NCBI RefSeq assembly: GCF_026151205.1
Contig: NC_087076.1
Location: forward strand, 12,325,675 to 12,385,674
DNA: 60,000 nucleotides
Reading direction: 5' to 3'
Origin: Bolinopsis microptera
Lineage: Eukaryota > Ctenophora > Tentaculata > Lobata > Bolinopsidae
The position numbers and the translations under genes are program-made. A model generated the notes under the pieces. The model worked only from the letters and a program-made list of their open reading frames with translations. It did not search any database and was not told the DNA's origin. This document shows, piece after piece, positions 23,881 through 35,284 of the stretch (its first letter is position 1; every line of letters begins with the position of its first letter).

Positions 23881-24949
23881 TCAACTTCTCTTTACATTTC
23901 AATTGGGGGTTTAATCATATTATACTAGGTGTGGAGATGACTGATAACTGTTTTTTTTAGTTTCCGCGATTCTTGGATTTGATTGGTTGCTGCTGGAATC
24001 TGATTGGTTAATCGCTGTCACGTTTCAGAAATATGTTGATCACCTCTCCATTAATACCCCGCTCTTTCATTACCGGTAGTTTCAACATGTCTAGGAGTTT
24101 GTTGCAGCCGCTAAATAGCGTATCATGTCGTTATGCAATTAATCTAAAGATCCACTTTACCAAATTAATATATCCTTAAGACCATGTGCTCAACTTAATT
24201 TGTCTTAATGTCTGTCTGCTCGATTGTCAAAGTAGAGATCTTTGACTCTTTGTCTGTGATTAAAGGTTTTTACAAACCCTGTGTTTTCAAAGGACGCTTG
24301 TCACTCAGACATTGATCTTGATTAAGTAGCTGGCCTGAATGGAAATTATAACACTGAAGAAAGAAAAAAAACTGCCAACACGCTCGAAGTACGTCAATTA
24401 ATTTTTCATAGCAGCATGCCCAAACAAGGAATAATGAATATTTTACTCTCAGCAAGTTCAGGGACTGTGATTTGCCTGGTGAAAGGTGTTGCAAAATAAA
24501 CCACTTAGCCGAGTGTATTTAAGGTATAATCACATACTGGTCTAACGGACTGTTCTAGATTGCTCCCTTGCCACGCACACCTACTTATTCACATCTCCTC
24601 GTTCAATTTTATAGTCTCTCACTGCTTTAATCGTTCCATTGTTTCACTTTTCTCGGCCTGCGTTTCTTTAAAGTGTGACAAATTGCTTTGGTGTTTGTCG
24701 ACTTCGTATGGTTTCAAACGATCACTGTCGAATACACTTAGGCAATGAATTTAATCAAGTAAGCTGTCAAATTTGCGTCCGTCGCGTTTAAATTTTAATA
24801 TTAATCATTGCTCAAACCACTTAAGTGATATTCTTGAGGAATGTAATTTCTGAGATGAAGTGTTAAATTTGACAGTCCTGTTCTCAGAAAACTGAAACAT
24901 GACATCAAGTCTAATAGTCGTATTCTCAGAGATCCGTGACAAGATATGA
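23881..24949. other. Intergenic DNA upstream of the TNFAIP8-like gene
   Basis: Probably holds the undetected 5' exon(s) and promoter of the TNFAIP8-like gene. A short frame MTSSLIVVFSEIRDKI at about 24900 is a weak candidate only. No clear TATA box assigned. Confidence 0.4.
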
Positions 24950-24954
24950 GGCAT

Positions 24955-25471
24955 AAAATCTCTGTCTTCAGAGGTATCTAAAACCCCTGTCTTCAGAGGT
25001 ATATAACACCCCTGTCTTCAGAGGTATCTAACACCCCTGTCTTCAGAGGTATCCAACACCCCTGTCCTCAGAGGTATATAACACCCCTGTCTTCAGAGGT
25101 ATCTAACACTCCTGTTTTCAGAGGTATCTAACACCCCTGTCTTCAGAGGTATCTAACACTCCTGTCTTCAGAGGTATCCAACACCCCTGTCTTCAGAGGT
25201 ATCTAACACTCCTGTCTTCAGAGGTATCTAACACCCCTGTCTTCAGAGGTATCTAACACCCCTGTCTTCAGAGGTATATAACACCCCTGTTTTCAGAGGT
25301 ATATAACACCCCTGTCTTCAGAGGTATCTAACACTCCTGTTTTCAGAGGTATCTAACACCCCTGTTTTCAGAGGTATCTAACACCCCTGTCTTCAGAGGT
25401 ATCTAACACTCCTGTCTTCAGAGGTATCTAACACTCCTGTCTTCAGAGGTATCTAACACCCCTGTCTTCAG
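24955..25471. repeat. 25-bp minisatellite ending at a 3' splice site
   Basis: About 20 copies of a 25-bp unit containing TATCTAACACCCCTGTCTTC then AG. Each unit reads as a complete 3' splice module: CTAAC branch-point-like motif, pyrimidine tract and CAG/AG. The final AG (25470-25471) is the acceptor used in the predicted TNFAIP8-like exon. Confidence 0.95.
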
Positions 25472-28400
25472 AGGTCTGAGACGAGATATCAAGGTGGCGG
25501 CGGAGGTGGAGCGAGATACGGTGAGCTTGGGGAGTCTGTCGAGCAATGAGGAGCTTCATGACTCAGGAGGGGAGGAGGATATTGGGGAAGAGGAGGAGGA
25601 GTTGGAGTTAGATACCAAGCAGAAACACTCGCTTACTATAAGGGTTCAGAAGAAGGTTTGATACTTGGTACTGGGCAGAAGTAATATAACATTGAAGCAT
25701 GTTGGTAGATACATTGTATCTCCAACTTTAGTTATGAGGTATATATATCGCACAGTGTGGCAGTGCGTGAGAAATTATTAGAAATTTAAACTTTTATCTT
25801 CATGGTACTCTTATGATTAGTAATTAGTATTACAGCCCTCCATGATTTGGAGAAATCATTTAACGTAATACGAGTGCTCGTGCTCATTACTTGATGAATG
25901 ATACCATTGTTTAGAAATTTCATGTCTTTATCAACAATTTAGAACATTGAGAATTGATTTTCTGATGGACTCCGAGCATATTTTGGGTAGCCTTGACTGA
26001 TGAAAAGAAGATCTGTACCACGTAATTTAATTCTTGAATCAAGTTTCCTCAGATTTTGGGGAAAACGTTTACGAAGACTCTAATAGGACTGATTGATGAA
26101 GATACAGGTATTATTCTCAACACACTCTATCAACTGATAAAGGAGCACACCGGTCAAGCAGATAAGGCTAAAAAGGTTAGTTCCTCCAGATTGTATAGTC
26201 CGGCTGATTTCTAAAGTGAGGCTGGATTTAATGGACTTTAAACACCTTGATACGATATAAATATCTATATTATAGGCGAATTACGATTAAAACTAAAAGT
26301 ATTTAAAGATTTTTGGAGTTAAATTCTTCAAGAGTTCCAGGTTTCACTGCAAGCTGTATAAAGGGGGGTGACATGTCTCAAATGTCTCCCGCACCTTATC
26401 TTTTCGAAAAAGACAAAGACATTGGAGACATTGGAGACATTGGAGACACAGCTTTTGGAGACATTGGAGACATTGGGGACATTGAAGACATTGGAGACAT
26501 TGGGGACATTAGGGACATAAAATGGATATTAGGGGCATTGGAGACATTAGAGACACAGCTTTTAGAGACTCCTCCTCCTCCTCCTCCTCCTCCTCCTCCT
26601 CCTCCTCCTCCCCCAATCCCCCTCCTCCTCCTCCTATTCAGTCCTCCTCCTCCTCAGTTCTCCTCAGTCCTCTTCCTTTTCAGTCCTCCTGAGTCTTCCT
26701 CCTCCTCTTCCTCCTGAGTCCTCCTCCGATCCTGGGTCCTCATCCTCCTAGGTCCTCTTCCTTCTCCTTCTTCTCAGTCCTTCTTCTCCTCCTCCTCCCT
26801 CTCAGTCATCCTCCTTAGTCATCCTCCTCAGCCATCCTCCTCAGTACTCCTGAGTCCTCCTCCTTCTCAGTCCTCCTCAGTCCTCTTCCTGAGTCCTCCT
26901 CCTGAGTCCTCCTGAGTCCTCCTCCTCCTCCTCAGTCCTCATCCTCATCCTCCTCTTCAGTCCTCCTCCTCCTGGGTCCTCTTCCTCCTCTTCATCCTCC
27001 TCCTCTTCCTCCTCAGTCCTCCTCCCCATCCTTCTCGTCAGTCTTCCTCCTCCTCAGTCCTCCCCCAGTCCCCCTCCTCCTCCTCCTATTCAGTCTTCCT
27101 CCTCCTCCTCCTCAGTTCTCCTCAGTCCTCCTCCTTCTCATTCCTCCTAAGTCTTCCTCCTGAGTCCTCCTCCTCTTCCTCCTGAGTCCTCCTCCTGGGT
27201 CCTCCTCCTCCTAGTTCCTCCACCTTCTCCTTCTCCTCCTCAGTCCTTCTCCTCCTCCTTCTCCTCCTCAGTCATCCTCCTCAGTCATCTTCCTCAGTCA
27301 TCCTCCTCAGCCATCCTCCTCAGCCATCCTCCTCAGTACTCCTCAGTCCTCCTCCTTCTCAGTCCTCCTCAGGCCTCTTCCTGAGTTCCCCTCCTCCTCC
27401 TCCTCCTGAGTCCTCATCCTGGGTCCTCCTCCTCCTAGGTCCTCCTCCTTCTCCTCCTTTGTCTCTCCTCCTCCTCAGTCCTCCTCCTTCTCAGTCCTCC
27501 TCAGTCCTCTTCCTGAGTCCTCCTGAGTCCTCTTCCTCCTCCTCCTGAGTCCTCCTCCTGGGTCCTCCTCCTCCTCCTAGGTCCTCCTCCTTCTCCCCCT
27601 CAGTCCTTCTCCTCCTCCTCCTCATTCATCCTCCTCAGTCATCCTCCTCAGCCATTCTCCTCAGCCATCCTCCTCAGTACTCCTCAGTCCTCCTCCTTCT
27701 CAGTCCTCCTGAGTCCTCTTCCTGAGTCCTCCTCCTCCTCCTGAGTCCTCCTCCTGGGTCATCTTCCTCCTAGATCCTCCTCCTTCTCCAATCATACATC
27801 TACGTCTCCAGTGTCTCCAATGTCTCCAAAAGCTTTGTCTCTAATGTCTCCAATGTCTCCAATGTCTCCAAAAGCTGTGTCTCCAATGTCTCCAATGTCT
27901 CCAGGACATGTCTCTGCACCCTATCTTTTCAAAAAAGACAAGAGACATTGGAGACATTGGAGACATGTCACCCCCCTATAAAATTATAAGACCTGTTGAT
28001 CTTAACATCAATGTTTCTCAGATTATAAAGTATTTGATACGATTCCTCATCAAAGTTGGAGTTTTCTTCAAGAACAATGCATTTAATGATGCTGAAATGA
28101 TATTATTCTCTGAATTCAAGGCGAAGTATAAAACAACTGCACTAACATTCATCAGGTTGGTGCTATTTTTTAGTTATTAGAAATTATCAATTGCACGTCA
28201 AGCATCATATAAACTTGTCAACATGTTTTTAAAGTATTAAATCTCCATAATCTTTGTTATATCACTATCTTTTTCTTTTGACCCCATGACTGTATCTCCC
28301 TCAGTTTCTCTGAGGTTAACTACACGTATGACAGAGAACTGCTTGTAGATTATTTTGGATGTGTATTCGATCTGCTTAGGAGCCTCATCAAGCGCCACAT

Positions 28401-28718
28401 ATCCCCAAAGGTACGTATACTAATGATATAATTTTAGAAAAATTGTGAAACTTTCTCCTGACTGAAATTGAGATTAATTGATTGTGTTGAAAGCCGTTTA
28501 GAGTGAACTGGACTTCACAAAGTCTTAACTTTAAAGTTAAACTCCATGATTTTACTTTTCAGAGTCTGGACAGGCTGGACATTGTCCAGGAAGTGATGAA
28601 GGACGGTTCCCTGCTTGACGCCCTCTTTGATTACGACGATATTGAAAACGGACTGAGTAGGCACTTGTCAGTTATTTGTTGTAAACTGAAGAATCTTATA
28701 GATGACGAGAAAATCTAG
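25472..28718 (+). CDS. TNFAIP8/TIPE-family protein with acidic N-terminal region (5' incomplete)
   Basis: Exons 25472-25655, 26053-26175, 28022-28155, 28305-28410 and 28563-28718, with all splice phases matching. The first exon encodes an acidic stretch (EEDIGEEEEELEL). The rest matches the TNFAIP8 fold: LIDEDTGIILNTLYQLIKEH, then IIKYLIRFLIKVGVFF, then FSEVNYTYDRELL and HISPKSLDRL, and an ending in KLKNLIDDEK, which correspond in order to FIDE, IK.LIK, SF.EV.FT and LTPKS segments of vertebrate TIPE proteins. TNFAIP8 proteins are cytosolic helical bundles that carry phosphoinositides and control cell death, migration and immune signalling. The start codon lies in an upstream exon that I could not identify; the exon at 25472 has no in-frame ATG. 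A 1.6-kb mobile element sits in the second intron. Confidence 0.9.
26363..27976. mobile_element. 1.6-kb inverted-repeat element with TATAAA target duplication, carrying a CT-rich minisatellite
   Basis: The ends are GGGGGGTGACATGTCTC and its reverse complement (one mismatch over about 26 bp), directly flanked by TATAAA on both sides (26357-26362, 27977-27982). Inside each end is an inverted block of repeated GACATTGGA units that includes GACACAGCTTTTGGAGAC on the left and its complement on the right. The core (26570-27790) is a CCTCCTCAGTCCTCC minisatellite. No transposase is encoded, so this is non-autonomous. It lies within an intron of the TNFAIP8-like gene and does not touch either exon. 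Confidence 0.8.
26570..27790. repeat. CT-rich CCTCCTCAGTCCTCC minisatellite
   Basis: Irregular array with the reverse complement of the unit found at 7.7-9.0 kb. Nearly pure pyrimidine on the plus strand, the coding strand of the host gene's intron. Confidence 0.95.
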
Positions 28719-29880
28719 CTACAATCCTACTGCTGCATTCCTCATACCTGATTTACTGGTACAGGGCTCCTTACTTTTGGTTCTGCTGAGATGACTAGAT
28801 GAGGCGCGTGGCCTAGCAGCTGGTTTGAAGATGATGTTTGTTGTTGTGGGTATTTTTCGTACGGCCGTCTTTTTTGTCGTTTTTAGAATGCTTGATAGGA
28901 TACAGAGACCAATCAGTCGTAGAGAATTAGAGATAGTTGCTGATAACGAGTTGAATTCATAAATTCGGTTATAGTCTGTATAAATTGCAAAAGTTTTTGT
29001 CGAAATTTTGATCCCGAACAAAACGTTTGTGCTTCTTGAAAAAAAGTTATACGTGTCAAAACGAGATAATGAAACGGTATCAGAATCTATAAGTCCGCTT
29101 TTTTAAGTAAATATTGGATTCTAACCAGACCGTGCTCCCAAAGCTGCATTCAAATGCTAAAACCAGTCTTCTTATGCTCACAGACCGGTTCGTGGTCTAC
29201 CGATTGTTATTGATAATTGTTATTGATAATAATTGGTTAATTATTACTGATTTATAATATAGTCTTGCTTTTTAATTTTTTGGATGTGCTATTTATGTTA
29301 GTGTTGTGTAAAGGGTGTCACGCGAAGTTTTGAATTTTCATTGTCGATTATTTGACTTTTTATCGAGTTTGACTCTTTTCCGAATTCATGGAGCATCTGT
29401 AGAAATAAGACATCTTGAATTTTGATATAATAAACAAAATAGCTGAAGTTGAAAATCGAAAATATGAATAAACCAGCCACATCAGCTGTGATAAGATAGA
29501 TCCGCTTACTTTTTCAATATAAAAACGATATAAGTAGGATATATGCTCAGGGAAAACTTTCTCCTGCGTTAAAAATCGTAAAAATGTAATTATTACTCTG
29601 CAATACAATGTTTTACGATTATTTCTTTTTAGTGGACAGTTTGTGTTCTATAAATAATGTCATCAAAATTTTAAAATCTTTGTTTTAATTCGAAATACAA
29701 CAACTCTTAATTCAATACTATTATTATCGTCACAATTTAGCATAAAAGATATAAAATAAGTTCTGCGTTCTTGATCTCATACGTAATTTATGGGGGAAAG
29801 CTCAAACATTTAAAACAAAATGTAAAAAAGGGGTTACTAAAACGAGCTTGGTTACCAAAGTTACCAATCTGAGTTCGTAC
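28719..29880. other. AT-rich DNA between convergent genes
   Basis: A reverse-strand frame (28719-29021, ending KPAARPRASSSHLSR...AAVGL) abuts the TNFAIP8-like stop and has an acceptor-like TTTATACAG at its start, but no upstream exon or known motif was found. An ATTAAA on the minus strand (29684-29689) is a possible polyadenylation signal for the next gene. Confidence 0.4.
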
Positions 29881-30988
29881 CTAGCACTCACAATATAGCC
29901 TGCTAACGCCGGAGTCCCTGCACTTAACACACATGTAAGATCTGGCGCTCCAATAATCAATCGCCACTAAAATCTCCTTCAAGAAATCCATGTACTCCCG
30001 ATTAGTCCCTCCGGGAAAATTAAACTTCTCCATTTCCTCCTTCCCCACGTCCGGTAGCCCGGCACAATCACTCAGCTGGTTTGCCAGGTAGTACAGCTTA
30101 CTTTTACGTGTGCAGGCGACCCGGAACTTCTTGCTTTCCAGACTTTTGTACTTCTTTTTGAGGTGGCGTACTCCTCGCCAGGAGAGGGACTTTATGAGCT
30201 TGTTCACTTCCTGAACTTAATCTCAGTGAGTTTGGTTTCATATTTTCAGTTTGATACGAAATTTGGGGTTTTGTGATATGATTATGACTTCTTATGTTCT
30301 TTCACATATATAATTGTATTTTAAACTGAAATTTGATATCCGCCTCTATAACTACCGCCGAATACGATATTAAAAAAGTATAACTGTATTCATGAATTTA
30401 CCTGCATGCTTTGCTGTCTGCCTAGTTTCCATGGATTCTCTGTAAGATTTAAATAACTTTTCCTACATTGGTCCCAATCTCTGTCCTCTTCAAGTTGATC
30501 GGGTTTTTCTGCAAAAGATAAAAACTGTTCATATTCGGAATCCATGCTTTGGTTTTATCATAGAAAATAGTAAATATCAAGTACCGATTTTAATGTCAGC
30601 TGGGCGAGATTATATAGGATATATTGGGTGTAAACTGTGAACCTATTACCTAATCAGCCAGAAGGTTTCTTGAAGAATGTAGCTTAGTTTGAAAGGTTTA
30701 ACAAAAACAATAAATTTAATTTTATCTAGTTGGAACCAGTTTCACTGCTATAATATAATATTTATGTACTCTGTCTCTAGTGCAAAACAAAAGAATTCAA
30801 GAAATATTACTTGATGTCTCAGGATCTAGATCTAAAAACAACGAGCTCAAGTTTCTGTTCTCCTCCCAAATTCTCTGGAGTAGCTCCGAAGCGCTGTCAT
30901 TCTCACACCGCCAAGTATCAACGTCTGCTCCTTCAGCGATTAACACAAACAAATCGTTAACAAATAGCAAGAAAAATGCAAGAATCAT
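29881..30988 (-). CDS. Secreted, cysteine-containing protein of unknown family, three exons
   Basis: Exons (minus strand) 30811-30988, 30402-30508 and 29881-30210 join at phases 1 and 0 to give 204 residues. Residues 1 to about 21 (MILAFFLLFVNDLFVLIAEG) form a signal-peptide-like hydrophobic stretch. The mature part is helical and basic in the middle (WRGVRHLKKKYKSLESKKF) and has eight or so cysteines, ending MCVKCRDSG...LYCEC. A TATA box lies 83 bp upstream of the ATG. I do not recognise the family; the length, the signal peptide and the spaced cysteines fit an extracellular ligand or effector but do not prove it. The middle exon could also start at an internal ATG (30545), but the pyrimidine-rich acceptor and the phase match favour the spliced form. 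Confidence 0.7.
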
Positions 30989-31070
30989 GTCGTGAGATTG
31001 GTTCTGGCGAGTGTTGCAACAGTATATGGTTACAAGATCGAAATGTTACTTGTGAAGTTGTGGTAGCTGC

Positions 31071-31077
31071 TTTTATA
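31071..31077 (-). promoter_or_regulatory. TATA box of the secreted-protein gene
   Basis: On the minus strand GGTATAAAAGCAGC is a near-consensus TATA box 83 bp upstream of the start codon at 30988, leaving room for a 5' UTR of about 50 bp. Confidence 0.6.
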
Positions 31078-31799
31078 CCAACCATGGTTATATAAACTAA
31101 GCTCGAAAACCGTAAAGATTAAATTACAAAGGGGAATTCTAGTTTCTCTTTTGACAAAGTGTAGAGTGTTTTTGACTAAGATATCAAATATGTTAAAAAA
31201 CAAATCTAAAAGGGTAAATATAAATCACGTCACCATACTATCTTATTCGTAATTTTGATTTGTATACACTTATTTTGAAATTAAGTTAGAAATACGTAAT
31301 ATACGAAAAAGCAAAAAGACGAGCAGAAAATCGAAATCAAAAACGGAAATAATTGTATCAGGCCGAATTAGGACTTTGAGTAGATAATTTTGTCGCCTCA
31401 GTGCAGCCTTACACTAATGTCAAAATCCAGTTTACAAATTACATAAATTGTTTGTACTTGTAGTTGTAGCACAATACGTAATTTTATTTTGACCATATGC
31501 AATTTGAGTTACGCCTTGCATAGCAGTTGTATTGGCGTACTTTAGCTATCATTATCTATTGAAAAAATCGAAACAGTTCAATTCTGCAATCTCAGGATCA
31601 TCCATTCTAGGATTATTAATATGAGAGTAGGAAATGGTAATACAATCAAGCCTGTAGACGGTCATGTTAAGATTAGCATGTGCTGCAATATTGGAGATGG
31701 TTATGAGGTTCCACTAGGACCAATTTTACCGTGCTACCATTTTAATTCCATTTTCAAAAAGTTAATAAATTCTAGGCCTCACAAGAATTTTTATATAAT
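31078..31799. other. Intergenic DNA
   Basis: AT-rich unique sequence; nothing coding seen. Confidence 0.5.
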
Positions 31800-32500
31800 G
31801 ATGTTCAAAGGGTGTAAGACGTTCAGCTCGACAAAATATCGGTGGAAATTATTTCGTAGGCCCAAAAATGGCCCCCTCAGATCCAGTATTATCCTTAAAT
31901 TTGACATCACTCACTAGCGGAATTAGCTCTGATATTTCCGATTGGAACTTGTAACTTGTAAGAGTAAGACTAAGAGTAAAACTGGCCTTCAGCTCGCCAT
32001 TTTTGAGATTTAAGCAAATCGAGCTGATGTTCAAAGGATGTAGGATGTTCAGGTCGACAAAATATAGTTGGAAATTATTTCGTAGGCCCTAAAATTACTC
32101 CTCCAGATCCAGTCTTAACCTTAAATTTGACATCACTCACTGGCTGAAGTAGCTCTGATATTTCCGATTGGAACTTGTAACTTGTAAGAGTATGACTAAG
32201 AGTAAAACTGGCCTTCAGCTCGCCATTTTTGAGATTTAAGCAAATCAAGCTGATGTTCAAAGGATGTAGGATGTTCAGGTCGACAAAATATAGTTGGAAA
32301 TTATTTCGTAGGCCCTAAAATTACTCCTCCAGATCCAGTCTTAACCTTAAATTTGACATCACTCACTGGCTGAAGTAGCTCTGATAAGTCCGATTAGACC
32401 CTGTAAGAATGGCCTTCAGCTGGCCGTTTTTGAGATTGATCAACTTCAGGTAAATCGAGGATGTTCAAAGGGTGTAGGATGTTCAGCTCTACAAAATAGA
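31800..32500. repeat. 226-bp tandem repeat, three copies
   Basis: The motif ATTATTTCGTAGGCCC recurs at about 31850, 32076 and 32302 (226-bp step). The first two copies are over 90 percent alike by eye; the third diverges in its second half. Matching 61-codon reverse frames in copies one and two (MNIS.ICLNLKNGELKASF) are repeat shadows. Confidence 0.93.
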
Positions 32501-33570
32501 TTAGCTTTAGTCTTTGATTCCGACTTCCAACTCTCCGACAACGAGGAATAGCATCACATTATGCCTATGGTACCTCGACAATCTTTGATTTGTACGCTTT
32601 AACTTAGTAAAAGGAGAATCGTAAAGGAACATTTGTCAAGTTGCAATATCAAATGCAAATTGCATCATCGTTCAAGGATAATTATTTATTATGTTCACAT
32701 TTGCCAGCACGATTTGTCATGAAGATCAAAGGATCCTCAGCTTGGGACAATACAAAAAACTATTAGTATTGGATCGCTCGTCCAAGGAGTTGGAACATTC
32801 GATCAGGGTTTAGCACAGTGACATCAATAGAAATATAATTTTAAATACTGATACCGAAATAAACACAAGACAGTACGAGTAAACACTTTCCGGAGACGTT
32901 AAATGGACAAAATCTGTTCAGGTCACGACTATATTGCGTCAAGCTTAGCCATGTTCAGCATGTTGCACAATCCAATATTCGGTGGAAGAAGAGGCCAACA
33001 GTAGTACTAGTCACGTGTCTACAACGCAACAGTTTTTAATGTAGACTTTAGGATGAAAGTAGGATCATTTTCTGGGTTGGGGTTGTGCATTGGGTTGGTT
33101 TTTTGGATACGGCCGGTAGGGCCAGAGTTAAAAGTATAATATAACTTAGGATATAAATTATATCCTACGTTACTGGACATTACTAATACTTCGGTGAATG
33201 ATTCGACAAGACTTATAAAGAGGTGAACAGGTACGTGAGTGAGCTGTATTTATTTTTAGCATTTCGGTAATTGTTTGAAGGCAATTCGCGTACAGGATCC
33301 CTTTAAATACAGCCGGTAGTGATATATTTCAAGACTGGATCATTTGTTACCTTCACAGCTATATTTAGTCGTAAAAATTTTAGATTTTATCTAAAAAAAG
33401 TGAAATCCCTTGTACCAAGTGTCGATTTGCAAATGAAATGTGAGTAAATCATTGACCCTTATTTTGTAATTTGTTTTTGCACGTGCATGAAAAGTGTGAC
33501 ATTTTAATAAACTGACCTATTTGGTTTTAAGAAATGCCAGGAATCATATGTGCTGCTACTCATTAGCTAC
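32501..33570. other. Intergenic DNA upstream of the basic peptide gene
   Basis: Nothing coding seen. A GGGTTGGGGTTGTGCATTGG stretch occurs at about 33074. It should contain the promoter of the next gene; no strong TATA box was assigned. Confidence 0.5.
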
Positions 33571-34559
33571 ATGTTGGTCGAGTTATTAGTATTACGATTT
33601 AACTCATATCAAGATGGCAACACCGCAGTTTTCAGGGTAGCGCTACCGTTAATAATGTTTACATTTTGCGTGGTCAGTGCACCAGCAGCTTCGGTACGAC
33701 TAGCCGAACCAGTAAAGTACTGGAATGGTTTCATCGGTACAGGTATGAATTATATTTATAAAATGCAATGCTGTTCCATTGTTTTCTTATGAAATTCACG
33801 CCGAAACTTGTGATATTACCGAACAAATTTAGTCACAAAGGTTTACAAACACTTGCCAATTCAAAATTGCTTTTTATTTTTATTTTAAAGTCTTCAAACA
33901 ACTAATTAATTTTCTTAGATCAAAGTGTAATGGTTGGAGGCACATTGAGGCGGAAACTCTACGAACTGCATGGAGATGAAAATACTGGCAAAATGTTGAC
34001 TTTCAGCATGAAGGTAATTTTGAACAGTTCAATACCAATATCATGACATATGATTAACTTTGATTATTTACTGAATGAACAGCATGGAGATTGGAATTTA
34101 GATAATTTTCCAGGAATACCTAAATCAGGGAATCTCCATGTGTATTTAATGATGGTTCTCATTTGGCCATAAGTGCTTCAAACAATATGAAAGGTCAAGT
34201 AGTGAACACGGAGAAACCATTATTAATGATAGTAATGCATATTCTTTTACATACACACACAAGATACAAGGGCAGGTTTCTTCCGAACGTTAGGATGGCC
34301 TGAGGTGCTTATCTACTTTTCAGTAACCCTAAGCCACTCTGTGCCGAGGCACTATACTAGATGTAGGGGGGTCAGTCCTACGAGAATTCTTTTACATACT
34401 AATTAATATTTTAATAATAGTAATCGTGTCTCTCAGGAGCCGGAGAAACGGTTTGTGAAGCGGGGAATGCCCTCACGCAGTCTTGGCTCAAAGCCAAGGT
34501 GTAGTTGCAAACGTCGTAAGAGTGCGGAACGACGATACCGTGTTAAGGACCATGCATGA
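33571..34559 (+). CDS. Small secreted basic protein of unknown family, three exons
   Basis: Exons 33571-33742, 33919-34013 and 34437-34559 join at phases 1 and 0. From the ATG at 33571 the product is 129 residues; a second in-frame ATG at 33655 would give 101 with a more typical signal peptide (MFTFCVVSAPAAS). The C-terminal exon is strongly basic and has dibasic sites and a CSC motif (EKRFVKRGMPSRS, then RCSCKRRKSAERRYR). The dibasic pairs allow prohormone-type cleavage, and the CSCKRRK tail resembles heparin-binding ends of growth factors; neither reading is proven. No known family was recognised. An additional 5' exon cannot be excluded. Confidence 0.55.
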
Positions 34560-35284
34560 ATTTGAGCCCATTTCAGAGATTCCATCATGAGAATCTTATT
34601 AACACTTTCAAACGATTGTATTCAAGTGAACTGTGTTATAATAATACGTTTGGCAATTAGCTCAACATTTCGCATTTATAATAGCAACACGGTGTATTAA
34701 TGCTTTTTTAACGCTTTATAAGTCCTGATGAGGACAGCTCCAATATCCTCATCTCTTTTCAAATTCAATTGATAGAATATAGATACAAATAAGTTAATGG
34801 AACATCGTCCTTAATGATTCTAAGAAGAAACAGATATATGAGATTATAATGTTCGAAATAATTAAGAGCACAAATTGGTAAACTCATGGTCAGTCACAAA
34901 TTTATAAGGAATACACCTTGCTGTAACTTATTGAAAAGATGAAGGATGAGATCTGAAGGATCAAAACACGAGGGTTTTTATAGGGAAGTCTGACTGTGAT
35001 TTCCACTATCATTAAGAATATACTTATAGATGTGTTATGTAAACAGCTGGATAGTCGACACGACAACATTCTTCAAACTCGATTTATACTAGAGTAACTT
35101 GAAATAGGGATTCAAATCATAATCATTAAGAGCCCGCATTAAATATATCCTGGTTTTAAAGTTTTAAAGCTGAAAGTTCGGGGTCATCGGCAGCTATTCA
35201 TATCAAAAACGTCGCTTAGTCATTGAGAAACTGATATAAGTCAGTCAAAATCTCGGAAATAATCATTAGCTAGATCAACTCAGT
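34560..35284. other. Intergenic DNA
   Basis: Downstream of the basic peptide gene; nothing coding seen. Confidence 0.5.

Noticed and set aside
26313-26717. Plus-strand frame with GDIGDIGD and poly-Pro
   Set aside because: Lies across the end of the inverted-repeat element in an intron; low complexity.
31849-32260. Two similar 61-codon reverse frames
   Set aside because: They are the same part of a 226-bp tandem repeat; the third copy is not open.
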